Shown here piece after piece: positions 16,627 to 24,823 of a DNA stretch of 64,000 nt (position 1 is its first letter; every line of letters starts with the position of its first letter). The position numbers were made by a program, and so were the translations under genes. Source of the DNA: Palsa-744 sp036498265. Lineage in GTDB: Bacteria; Actinomycetota; Thermoleophilia; Solirubrobacterales; Solirubrobacteraceae. Below the pieces are notes generated by a model. That model did no database searches, was not told the DNA's origin, and was given only the letters and a program-made list of their open reading frames with translations. The stretch covers positions 81,864 to 145,863 of the forward strand of contig DASYFT010000036.1 in assembly GCA_036498265.1 (NCBI GenBank), read 5' to 3'.

Positions 16627-16771
16627 GCGACGCAGGAGGTCATTCAAGGCCAGGTTCCCCCGATGCCCGCGACGACTGAGCCAGGGAGGCCGTCAAGGCC
16701 ACCCTGGCTCACGGGCTCCCGTCTACAAGCGGCTCCCCCGGCGGTACCCGAAGCCACCGCCGGTCAGGAAA
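16627..16771. repeat. Long intergenic repeat, copy 1 (truncated)
   Basis: About 145 bp matches 30240-30394 closely, with a small deletion. It begins GCGACGCAGGAGGTCATTCA, includes a strong hairpin (16677-16711, 15-bp arms with one mismatch) and ends inside the 3' end of the small membrane-protein gene that is complete in copy 2. Copy 1 therefore carries only a gene tail. Confidence 0.85.
16723..16771 (-). pseudogene. 3' fragment of a 51-residue membrane-protein gene
   Basis: The minus strand encodes the last 16 or so codons (GGGFGYRRGSRL then stop) of the small membrane protein intact at 30346-30501. Homology stops at 16771 and no start exists. It is a remnant carried by the duplicated segment. 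Confidence 0.7.
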
Positions 16772-17212
16772 TCGCGACGATGGGCGGGGATGATGGTGTT
16801 ATCTGAACGCGACATTGCCTACGTGCGCCTGGAGGTGGTGGACGGCGCCAGCTTCCAGAACTTGCGGACTCCTGGGTCGCGGCTCACACATCCTCCCCAA
16901 CCTGTACCTGCCCCAAAGAACACCACCTCATCGGTCTCGCACAGCCAGACGGGCCCGATCAGACGGTGGGACGGCGCGGGCCTCGTCGTCGCGTAGCCAG
17001 AAGGGCAAGGCCGCCTCTCCGGTCGGCATGTGCTCCGTCGCCTCAACCTCGCGCGCGTGCCAATCTTCCTCGCAGCTTGCTCGAGGCGGTGTTGCATTCC
17101 GGCCTGTTCGCCCCCGGTATGGCCGCCACCCCACTGCGCGCCTCCGCGATCGGGACGGGACGGATCAACTAGCATCTTCGCTCGACGGTCGCTGATCGAC
17201 GACGATCTTGAG
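16772..17212. other. Gene-poor interval
   Basis: Several short frames on both strands overlap here but none has a convincing start, family match or consistent codon use. A minus-strand frame around 16819-17134 has stretches that look protein-like (for example FWLRDDEARAVPPSDRARL) and could be a decayed gene. I cannot support a call. Confidence 0.4.
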
Positions 17213-17860
17213 GTGCTTCGTTGCGACGGGGGGGTCGCCACGACTGGGAGCGAGCCAAGCCTGTTGTATCGCGTTACCGGGCGGTTGAATGCCCTGGTCT
17301 GGAAACTACCGCTGCCGCGGCGCGTGCTGGTGCGGCTCAGCGGGCTCGTCTATCGCTCGCCGCCAATGCCCGCCGAGGTCGTGCTCGGCATCGTCGACGC
17401 CATGCACGCCGCCGAAGTGTCATGTTGGATCGGAGGAGGATGGGGCGTGGACGCGCTGGTGCGCAGGCACACCCGTACCCACCGCGATCTCGACCTGATC
17501 GTCGAGCACCGAGACATGCAGAGGGCCGTGCAGGTGCTGATCGAGCTTGGCTACGGGGAGTGGTACCGCTTGGATCCCGAGACCCCCCTTTTGACTCAGA
17601 TTGTGTTCACCAACCATCCCGTGGCGGGGCGGGCGGTCGACCTCCACCCGCTCGGACTATTCGGCCCGCGGGCCGAGGTGACGACGGGCGAGGTGGCAGG
17701 ACGGCGGGTGCCGTGCATCTCGCTCGCCACTCAGTTGGAGAACCACAGCTGCAAGCGTCGCTCCGAACGGACCGACCTTGAGCTGCTGCGTCAGCTCGAA
17801 CCGGCCCCCCGGGCTCAATCGGGGGATACGTCGAGCGTCGACGGAGGCCGGACGCCTTGA
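17213..17860 (+). CDS. Aminoglycoside adenylyltransferase-like nucleotidyltransferase
   Basis: A protein of about 215 residues contains a nucleotidyltransferase core like that of ANT(2'')/AadB-type and MNT-fold proteins: WIGGGWGVDALVRR followed by HRDLDLIVEH, giving the GG and DxD catalytic elements. The downstream segment FTNHPVAGRAVDLHPLG provides the third acidic residue. Distant relatives inactivate aminoglycosides or lincosamides, but many environmental homologues have no known role, so resistance is not established. The start is unclear; GTG 17213 is a choice, and ATG 17030 would add an unlikely cysteine-rich segment. Confidence 0.7.
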   Translation: MLRCDGGVATTGSEPSLLYRVTGRLNALVWKLPLPRRVLVRLSGLVYRSPPMPAEVVLGIVDAMHAAEVSCWIGGGWGVDALVRRHTRTHRDLDLIVEHRDMQRAVQVLIELGYGEWYRLDPETPLLTQIVFTNHPVAGRAVDLHPLGLFGPRAEVTTGEVAGRRVPCISLATQLENHSCKRRSERTDLELLRQLEPAPRAQSGDTSSVDGGRTP

Positions 17861-17957
17861 CTGCGGCTGAAGACCGGTCCGCAGACCCCAGATAGCGTCG
17901 AAGTCGTGTCGATATCGGAGGCTTTGGGCGCAAGAAGTGCAATTACGCTGAGCCGTC

Positions 17958-18818
17958 GTGACCGTGTTCCTCGCCCTCATCGGGGCGGTATTCATCGGCA
18001 TCTCGGACTTCCTGGGCGGAGCGGCGAGCCACAGGGCGAGCCCGCTGACGGTGAGCGCGGTGATCCAGCTGGCGGCGCTGGTGACGCTCGCGCCGATCGC
18101 CGCCGTCCTGGGCGCCTCGGCTCTTGCGGCCGGCGACCTTGGGCTCGGCGCGGTGAGCGGGCTGGTGACGAGCGTCGCGTTCCTCGGCTTCTTCACCGCG
18201 ATGGCCCACGGGCGCATCGGGGTTGTGCTCCCGGTCTCCGCTGCTGTCGCCGCGCTGCTGCCGGCGGTGGCGGGAGTCGCGGGCGGAAACCACCTTTCGG
18301 AGCTTGCGCTCGGCGGGGTCGTGTGCGCGCTCGTCGCTATTCCGCTCGTGGCTTACGAGCCGGAGGAGCGTGGCGACGAGCCGCACGAGGGCGCTCCCGA
18401 GCAGTGGTCAGCCGCGAAACAGGTGCTCGTATCGACGGTCTGCGGCGCGGGCTTCGGTGTCTACCTCATCTGCATCGGACACACGAGCACCGATTCGGGG
18501 CTTTGGCCGACCGTGGCCAACCTTGTTGTGGCCGTCGCGGTGACGATCCCGGTTGCTGCTCGCGTCGGGCTGATGCCGCGGCTCGTGTCGGCCCCGCGCC
18601 TCGCTCTGTTCGGCGGCCTGGCTTTAGGTGTCGCCGACGCCACTCTCACGACTGCCCTTCAGCGTGGGCCGCTATCGGTTGCCTCGGTGCTCGGGAATCT
18701 CTACCCGCTGGTGACGATCGCGCTGGGGGTGGTCGTGTTCAAGGAACGGGTTCACCACTGGCATGCCGTCGGGATCGTGCTGGCGGTCGCCGGGGTGAGC
18801 TTGATCGCCGCCGGGTAG
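17958..18818 (+). CDS. EamA/DMT family transporter
   Basis: The 286-residue protein has ten hydrophobic helices in two repeated EamA halves, the second starting near residue 150. Characteristic points are the opening ISDFLGGAASHRASP, the helix VAFLGFFTAMAHGRIGVVLPVSA that resembles the EamA Y/T-x-A-L region, and the final VVVFKERVHHWHAVGIVLAVAGV. DMT-family members usually export metabolites or amino acids across the cytoplasmic membrane. GTG 17958 starts directly before the first helix. It is monocistronic between the nucleotidyltransferase and the convergent hydrolase, so the substrate is unknown. Confidence 0.88.
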   Translation: MTVFLALIGAVFIGISDFLGGAASHRASPLTVSAVIQLAALVTLAPIAAVLGASALAAGDLGLGAVSGLVTSVAFLGFFTAMAHGRIGVVLPVSAAVAALLPAVAGVAGGNHLSELALGGVVCALVAIPLVAYEPEERGDEPHEGAPEQWSAAKQVLVSTVCGAGFGVYLICIGHTSTDSGLWPTVANLVVAVAVTIPVAARVGLMPRLVSAPRLALFGGLALGVADATLTTALQRGPLSVASVLGNLYPLVTIALGVVVFKERVHHWHAVGIVLAVAGVSLIAAG

Positions 18819-18875
18819 GGCGCGCATTTCGCGTCGGTGTCTCGTCGTGCGAGCCATCGCAGGGTCGGCGGCAAC

Positions 18876-20765
18876 CTAAGGCGACTGCAGAGTGGAGATC
18901 GGCAATCGCAGCGTGGTTGCGTCCGAACCGCCATAGCGCACCGTGTTGGTGGCGGGAAAGAGGGGCACGAAGCTCGAGTTCGCCGGTGAGTTCCCATCGA
19001 AGGTGAGCGTCGCCGGTAGGGCGTTGGGCATGTTGTATGAGGTCAGGCGCAGCTGCAAGCTGTGGCCTGCGGCAAATTCCCACGCCGTTGGCGCGATCGA
19101 GATTTCGTAGTCATAGAACTGTCCCGGGGTGAGCGATTCGGCCGTGGTGAGCGTCTCCAGCGGTTGCTTCGCGGTGCTATTGGGCGCCAGCGCGCGCAGC
19201 GAAGCGCGCAGTTGGCCCTCGCTCACGATGGTTTGGCTGCCGTCGGGCGCGACGTCGGAGATCTTGGCGAACCAGTCGGTGTCGCTCGCGGTCGACGACG
19301 CCACGAGGTGCAGCGCGATCGGGCCGGCCAGCGTCAGCGGCACTGACAGCGTCGGAGTGCGCCAGGTGAGTCCCTGCTCTTCTTCGGAGCGCTGATCCAG
19401 TGGCACATATGGGCTGATCGCGACGGTGCCCTGTTGATCAAGGCTCATCGAGAGCCCAGCGGCCGGATTGGTGACGTAGCTGGCAGTCGATTCCGCCGGG
19501 CGCTTGGCGGAGATCGCCTGCAAACCCAGGTACTCGGGCCGTACGGCGGTCGACGGAGGAGGCCAAGCCGTCGTATTGAGATATTTCTGAGCGCGCTGCA
19601 CATAGACGCGCACCCGCGGCAGGTCCGGCACTTCCATGCCCATCAGATGTCGCTGGAAGAACTGCAGTTGCTGCGCCTGGATGTTGTCGATGCCGGCTGG
19701 TTCTTCGGTGGGGTCGATGGGCGGTCCACAGCCTTTGTGCGTACAGGGGCCGACGTTGAGCAGCGTTTCGACGTTCTTGCGGCGCTCCAGCGCCCGGTAC
19801 ATCCGGATGTTGCCGGCGGCGAACGCGTCGCGCCAGCCGTCGAGCGCAAAGACCGGAACGTGAATCTTGGCGACGCGCGTGATCGGAGAGCGGTCGTAGT
19901 AGAAGGAGCCCTCGCGAGGGTTTTCCAGGTAGTCAAAGGCGATCGACCGCCCTGTCGCCTGTTCGTACTTGGCAGTGAGCGTGCCGGGGATCATGGTCGG
20001 TTCGGTGTTGGGGCCAGCCAGTCCGGGCGCGCCTTGCACCGCGAGGTACTGGGCGTCGAAGGACAGCGACATGATGCCGCCCGGAAACGCGGCGTCGTTA
20101 TAGAGGTCTGCGACGGCCTCGTTCGGAGCGATCGCCGCCAGGTGCGGCGGATCCTGCTCGGCGGTCAGGTATTGCGTGATCCCGAGATAGGAGCCGCCCG
20201 ACATCCCGACCTTGCCGGTTGACCACGGCTGCGTTCCGAGGTACTCGACCAGGTCATAGCCGTCGCGCGCCTCACGCGGCGAGAAGTAGTTTCCGTCGAG
20301 GTTGCCCTGACTGCCACCGGTGCCGCGCACGTCAACCACGGCAAGCACGAACCCGCGGGTGGCGTAGTTGCTCGCCGACTCGCACCCGCACACGCCATTG
20401 CGACCGTAGGGCGTCATGTTCAACACCACGGGGAAGCGCCCAGGCGCCGGCGCGCTGCCGTCCTGGGATGGGTACGTGATCGTCGCGCCCAGTTCGATGC
20501 CGTCGTCCATGCGAATGAAGCGCTGTTCCGAGTACGTCGCAGGGTATGTCGCCGGCGGGAGAGCGCTCGGCGGCTGGACTTCGGCCGATGCGACAACTGC
20601 GCCACCGGGGATCGCCAGCGCGCAGAGACACCCCACGATCGCCAGAGCTGCGGATGATCGGGCGCCACGCGCGACTCGCTCGGTCGGGCCGGCACCCCCG
20701 CCGGGCAACCCTGCGTGGCCCGCGAGCTCGCGCACGCGCGCCGGATTCCCCCTAACGAGTCTCAT
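18876..20765 (-). CDS. Secreted CocE/NonD family hydrolase (X-Pro dipeptidyl-peptidase-like)
   Basis: The 629-residue protein starts with a cleavable signal peptide (hydrophobic stretch AALAIVGCLCALAIPGGAVV). The alpha/beta-hydrolase core carries the nucleophile in GMSGGSYLG (Ser189), an acid in DGWRDAFAAG and a His in GPCTHKG. The C-terminal jelly-roll domain typical of CocE and X-Pro dipeptidyl-peptidases ends the protein (about residues 410-629, LRLTSYNMPNALP). ATG 20765 is preceded by GAGGAGA at the right distance; the longer frame reads back into the tRNA-like repeat. It probably cleaves an ester or amide outside the cell. The substrate is not predictable. Confidence 0.9.
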   Translation of the reverse strand: MRLVRGNPARVRELAGHAGLPGGGAGPTERVARGARSSAALAIVGCLCALAIPGGAVVASAEVQPPSALPPATYPATYSEQRFIRMDDGIELGATITYPSQDGSAPAPGRFPVVLNMTPYGRNGVCGCESASNYATRGFVLAVVDVRGTGGSQGNLDGNYFSPREARDGYDLVEYLGTQPWSTGKVGMSGGSYLGITQYLTAEQDPPHLAAIAPNEAVADLYNDAAFPGGIMSLSFDAQYLAVQGAPGLAGPNTEPTMIPGTLTAKYEQATGRSIAFDYLENPREGSFYYDRSPITRVAKIHVPVFALDGWRDAFAAGNIRMYRALERRKNVETLLNVGPCTHKGCGPPIDPTEEPAGIDNIQAQQLQFFQRHLMGMEVPDLPRVRVYVQRAQKYLNTTAWPPPSTAVRPEYLGLQAISAKRPAESTASYVTNPAAGLSMSLDQQGTVAISPYVPLDQRSEEEQGLTWRTPTLSVPLTLAGPIALHLVASSTASDTDWFAKISDVAPDGSQTIVSEGQLRASLRALAPNSTAKQPLETLTTAESLTPGQFYDYEISIAPTAWEFAAGHSLQLRLTSYNMPNALPATLTFDGNSPANSSFVPLFPATNTVRYGGSDATTLRLPISTLQSP

Positions 20766-21075
20766 CGCTGGTCTCCTCGCGATCACGATCAAGTTAACGT
20801 GACGCGGTCTACCCGGGTCAACGGCCCGGGAAACCCGAGCAGCCGTTCTCGCGCTGACGAAAAGGCAGGAGGTAGAGCGTTGACGGCGCCTCATGGCCAA
20901 CGTCAACCTGTACACCTCTGTCCCGATCCCCCGTCGTCGCCCTACGCCGGACGTAGCGTCTCCGGCGTCACGCGCCAGACGATGACGTCGTTGGGGAGCT
21001 GCGGGGTGACCGATACCGTGTCCAGGATTTCGCTCCGGCACCAGAAGGCCGAGCAATGTAGGGGGATTTCTCGAA

Positions 21076-21118
21076 TGGAGCCAACCGGGATCGAACCGGT
21101 GACGTCCTGCTTGCAAAG
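21076..21118 (-). repeat. tRNA-Ala(TGC) 3'-half fragment
   Basis: This is a second near-identical copy of the fragment at 13233, differing by a C-to-G change in the variable/stem region (GACGTCCTGC). It again stops after the anticodon loop with no 5' half. Downstream (21136-21160) AAGTGACCTCTTGCC resembles sequence next to the 46731 copy. The interval 20766-21170 otherwise holds only a CCCGGG-7 bp-CCCGGG inverted repeat (20812-20830) upstream of the hydrolase. Confidence 0.75.
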
Positions 21119-21170
21119 CGCGACCCTCGAGCTCGACAAGTGACCTCTTGCCAACGTCGCAGGGGGTGGC

Positions 21171-22589
21171 TCAGGCGGAGCGCGCGAAAAAGTCGGCCTC
21201 GGCGCGCCCGAGCGGCGTGGCCGGCGGAGCCTCGTGGAGGTACTCCGAGGCGATAGCGCCCCAGTCCGCTCCCGCTCGGAGCTGCCGCAGCACGCTCGCG
21301 ACAACGCCGTGCATCCGCCGAATCAGGATCGCTTCGGGGGGCAAGGTGAACTGGTTGACCTGCATCCTCATCGCCGCCCGTTCATCGCTGTCCGGGCGGT
21401 CTCGGTCCCGTCGCCGGCGATCGTCGTCAGGCACGAAGCGTCGGTAGCCGGGAACCGCGTACCACTTGGTCGCCATTCGCATCATTCCGAGCGCGAAGTC
21501 GGCATCGACCGCGTCGGCGCCGGCCCGTGGGAGATAGCCGCCGGCGAGCAGGGCCGCCTTGACAGCTTCCCCGTCCCCGTCGCGGACAGCAAGGGCGATC
21601 GCCCGCTCTGCCGCGACGCGATCGCGCGTCACATAGCGCACGAGTCCGAAGTCAAGGAAGCACACCCGGCCGTCCGGCGTCAGCAGGTAGTTGCCGGGGT
21701 GCGGGTCGCCGAGGCCAATCCGGTCGCGATAGAGCAGCCCGAAGTGGAGTCGGAAGACGATCTCGCCGTAGCGGTCACGCTGCGCCTCGTCGGCTTGGCG
21801 CACCGCCTCGAAACCTTCTCCTTCGACGTATTCGGAGACGAGTACACGCCTGGTCGAGAGGTCCGTGTGAACTCTCGGCACCAGAACGAACGGGTGCCCA
21901 TGCATCAGGCGCCCGATGGCTCGTTGGTTCTGTGCCTCGAGCTCGTAGTCGAGCTCCTCCGAGATGCGCTCGCGCATCTCGGAGGCGAGTGCCTTGGCGT
22001 CCAGTCCCGGAGCGAGCCGTTTTACAAGCGGCAGCAGCAGCGTCGCATTGCGCAGGTCGGTCTCGACCGCCTCCGCCACCCCGGGATACTGGATCTTCAC
22101 CGCCACCTCGTCGCCGCCGAGCGTGGTCGCGCGGTGCACCTGGCCGATGGAGGCGGCGGCGAACGCCTGCTTGTCGAACTCGCGGAACACGCTCCCGACA
22201 GGCCCTCCGAACTCCTTGCGCATCAGCTTCTCAAGGTCCGCGAACCGCACCGGCGGGACGTCGTCGCGAAGCGCTGCGAGGCGGCGCTGCAGATCATCTC
22301 GCTCCTCCTCCGGGAGTCCATCGAGGTCGACCATCGAGATCATCTGGCCGACCTTCATGGCGGCCCCGCGCATCTGCCCAAGCTGGTCGACGAGCTGCTG
22401 GACAAGCGCGGCCGTCCGCTCGCTTTCGGCCGATGCGGCACGCTCGGGTGTGCGAACACGGTTGGCAGTGCGCATACCCGCCCACCGCAGGCCTTGACCC
22501 GTCACCAGGCCGCCCACACGAGCCGTCCGTGCAAGTCGGCCGGTCGGCAGCTTGCCCGCCTCAGGCGGATCGTCGGCGCGGGCACCCAT
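21171..22589 (-). CDS. ABC1/AarF/UbiB family atypical kinase-like protein
   Basis: The 472-residue protein is a UbiB/ADCK-type atypical kinase. The family signature KxGQ appears as AMKVGQMIS near residue 80, the alanine-rich ATP loop as AAASIGQVHRA near 145, the lysine in VAVKIQYPGV, and catalytic and metal motifs as DPHPGNYLL and FLDFG. UbiB relatives support ubiquinone or isoprenoid-lipid metabolism through ATPase activity rather than protein phosphorylation. This copy has no C-terminal membrane anchor that I can see. A 92-residue membrane protein gene lies 89 bp upstream on the same strand. Confidence 0.9.
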   Translation of the reverse strand: MGARADDPPEAGKLPTGRLARTARVGGLVTGQGLRWAGMRTANRVRTPERAASAESERTAALVQQLVDQLGQMRGAAMKVGQMISMVDLDGLPEEERDDLQRRLAALRDDVPPVRFADLEKLMRKEFGGPVGSVFREFDKQAFAAASIGQVHRATTLGGDEVAVKIQYPGVAEAVETDLRNATLLLPLVKRLAPGLDAKALASEMRERISEELDYELEAQNQRAIGRLMHGHPFVLVPRVHTDLSTRRVLVSEYVEGEGFEAVRQADEAQRDRYGEIVFRLHFGLLYRDRIGLGDPHPGNYLLTPDGRVCFLDFGLVRYVTRDRVAAERAIALAVRDGDGEAVKAALLAGGYLPRAGADAVDADFALGMMRMATKWYAVPGYRRFVPDDDRRRRDRDRPDSDERAAMRMQVNQFTLPPEAILIRRMHGVVASVLRQLRAGADWGAIASEYLHEAPPATPLGRAEADFFARSA

Positions 22590-22678
22590 GTAGCGAGGCT
22601 AGCGACAAGGCTCGAGCGGACTCCGGAGTGGAGGTCGCGGGAGCCAGAGTCGGGGAACGCTCTAGGCGGGCCCGGCCC

Positions 22679-22957
22679 TCACAATTCGCCAGCCAGTCGG
22701 GCGACGATCCACACAAGCGCTCCGGCGCCGAGGAGATGACGGAACCAGTTGACCCCGTCCACCGCCTCCTCCCAAGCCCACACGCCGAGGCCGATTGTGA
22801 AGACCGCACGACCGACGTCGTGCGCCGTGTCATCGGTTAGGGCAGCGAGCGCCAAGCCACCGAACGCGAGGAGTAGCGGCGGGTTCGGGAACTGTGCGAC
22901 TGGAAAGCTGCGCGGCCAGCCCACCTGGCCGCGACGCCAGAGCTGGGCGAGGGTCAT
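22679..22957 (-). CDS. Small two-to-three-helix membrane protein
   Basis: The 92-residue protein has a short polar N terminus with PVAQFPNPPLLLAFGGLALAA, then two further hydrophobic stretches (VFTIGLGVWAWEEAVDGV and HLLGAGALVWIVARLAG). The tryptophan-rich second helix and the PNPPLL entry are consistent within a real coding frame, and codon use matches the neighbours. I do not recognise a named family. It could form an operon with the UbiB-like gene 89 bp downstream, which would fit a membrane-lipid role, but that is inference. Confidence 0.65.
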   Translation of the reverse strand: MTLAQLWRRGQVGWPRSFPVAQFPNPPLLLAFGGLALAALTDDTAHDVGRAVFTIGLGVWAWEEAVDGVNWFRHLLGAGALVWIVARLAGEL

Positions 22958-23090
22958 CGGGTGATGGTCGCAGGCCGCGTGGTGGGCGTCAGCTCGGGTG
23001 GTGGCGTTCTGCGCCGAGCCCGGTCGTGATCGGGCTCCGAACTCCTGTCAGCTACACAGTCCGTCTTTGCAGAGGATTTGCCCGAGCGGT

Positions 23091-23561
23091 TCAGCCCTTG
23101 CGGTCCGGACCGGCGCGTTCGAGCTCGATCCGAATCAACACGCGCCGTTCGCGTTCCATCCGCGCTCGGTAATCGTCCCAGTCGGGATTCTCGTCCGGGA
23201 ACCGGTTGTAGTAGTCGATCAGGGCGTCCATCGCCTCCGGCAGCGAGAGCACCTGAGCACGACCCTCGAAGAAGAGCCACCGTCCGAAGAAGGCATCGGT
23301 GAAGACGCATGCCTGCGCCCGTGGGTCGCGACGGAGGTTGCGCACCTTGTAGGCGGTCTCCCTGCTCGAGATGATCGCCCGCCCTTCGCCGTCGACGTTG
23401 ACGAGTACGGGGCTCTGCTGGATGCCGCCATCCGCGCGGCGGGCGGCGAGCACGCCGTGATGGTGTTCGCGCAGGAACGCCCGCGCCTCATCGAGATCCA
23501 CGGGGAGCACTCTAACTCTGGACGCCGGTATCACAGGCTGAAGCGTCGCTGAACGACGCAC
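23091..23561 (-). CDS. PPOX-class F420-dependent oxidoreductase-like protein
   Basis: The protein of up to 156 residues has the split-barrel flavin/F420 fold of the pyridoxamine 5'-phosphate oxidase-like class: ARAFLREHHHGVLAARRADG, QQSPVLVNVDGEGRAIISS, KVRNLRRDPRAQACVFTD and FFGRWLFFEGRAQVLSLPEA. Actinobacterial members of this subgroup use F420. GTG 23561 lies behind a strong AAGGAGGAG but at long spacing; GTG 23510 would give the more usual N terminus and a 139-residue protein. The C terminus RVLIRIELERAGPDRKG is typical. No F420 biosynthesis gene is in the window. Confidence 0.85.
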   Translation of the reverse strand: MRRSATLQPVIPASRVRVLPVDLDEARAFLREHHHGVLAARRADGGIQQSPVLVNVDGEGRAIISSRETAYKVRNLRRDPRAQACVFTDAFFGRWLFFEGRAQVLSLPEAMDALIDYYNRFPDENPDWDDYRARMERERRVLIRIELERAGPDRKG

Positions 23562-23778
23562 TTGGACGGGCGCTCCTCCTTAAGCCCCCTGACCCACCGG
23601 CGGCGGGCGGACTAGAAGGGCATGCCCTGAGCCTAATCCTGTGCCGCTACCGGTCGATCCTGCTCGGCGCCTACGGGTGCTTGCTGGACGCCCCGCCCGG
23701 GGCCCTCTGGCTCCGACTGGATGGTCCGGCGGTTTCACCGTAGGCTTCCCGGCTCGTGACGACGCCGAAGACACGTTC

Positions 23779-24645
23779 GTGACTCCATCGGCCGAGCGGG
23801 TGGCGATCGTCACCGACAGCACGACCTACCTGCCAAGCGAGCTGATCGAGCGCTGGGCGATCACACCAGTCAGCCTGTACGTGGGGTGGGAAGGCGACCT
23901 GCGCCCCGAGCACGAGTACGTCGACCTCCGGGCCTTCTACGCGCGCCTGCGCGACTCGCCACAGCTGCCGAAGACCTCCCAGCCGTCCGTGGGCGACTTC
24001 CTTGCGGTCTACCGGCCGCTCGTCGAGCAGGGCCGCGACGTCCTCTCTGTGCACGTCGCCCAGGGTCTCTCGGGCACCTGTCACAGCGCGAGCGAAGCCG
24101 CACGCATGCTCGCCGCCGAGGGGTTCAGGGGACGGGTGACCGTGCACGACGCGCAGACGGGCGCGGGCGGCCTCGGCTGCCTCGTAATCGTCGCCGCCGA
24201 ACTGGCAGAGCGCGGCTGCAGCGCCGAGGAGATCCTCGAGCGGGTCGTGCAGGCGCGCGCGTCGCTCGGGATGTGGTTCTGTCTGGACACGCTCGAGTAC
24301 CTGCGTCGTGGCGGGCGGATCGGCGCCGCGCAGGCTGCGGTGGCAACCGCGCTGAAGGTCAAGCCGATCCTCACGTTCGGCACCGAGATCGCTCCCGTCG
24401 GTCGTGTTCGCACCCACGGCCGAGCGCTCGAGCGGATGACCGAGCACCTGTGCGAGCTCCGCGACGGCGGGGCCCGCGCTTGGATCGTGCAGCACGCACA
24501 GTCGCCCGATGATGCGCACCGGCTCGTGCAGGCCGGAAGGGAGCTGTTCCGGTCCGAGCCGCTGTTCTGCTCGGAGGTCGGGCCGGTGCTCGGGGCCCAC
24601 CTGGGTGCGGGTGTCCTCGTCGGCGGGTACTCCCCGCCCTACTGA
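23779..24645 (+). CDS. DegV family fatty-acid-binding protein
   Basis: The 288-residue protein belongs to the DegV family, which present acyl chains to fatty acid kinases or act as lipid carriers. Key segments are VAIVTDSTTYLP at the N terminus, KTSQPSVGDFLAVY, the lipid-contact VHVAQGLSGTCHSA, and the second-domain LDTLEYLRRGGRIGAAQA and GPVLGAHLGAGVL. GTG 23779 gives the standard family length; the ATG-less extension upstream is proline- and arginine-rich. No FakA kinase gene is adjacent. Confidence 0.9.
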   Translation: MTPSAERVAIVTDSTTYLPSELIERWAITPVSLYVGWEGDLRPEHEYVDLRAFYARLRDSPQLPKTSQPSVGDFLAVYRPLVEQGRDVLSVHVAQGLSGTCHSASEAARMLAAEGFRGRVTVHDAQTGAGGLGCLVIVAAELAERGCSAEEILERVVQARASLGMWFCLDTLEYLRRGGRIGAAQAAVATALKVKPILTFGTEIAPVGRVRTHGRALERMTEHLCELRDGGARAWIVQHAQSPDDAHRLVQAGRELFRSEPLFCSEVGPVLGAHLGAGVLVGGYSPPY

Positions 24646-24823
24646 CTCTTCCGGTGGGCCGCCGTCGGCGAGCTAGTGCGTGGACGCGAGCGCTCGCGCG
24701 CAGAGGCACTGCTTCAGCTGAAACGTAAGATGGTTCTCGACGTTGATGTCGGCGCTCGAACCGGGTCAGCGGAAAGCCGGTAGAATTACGCGAAGTCACA
24801 TGCCCACGGAGGGAGGGGGGAGC

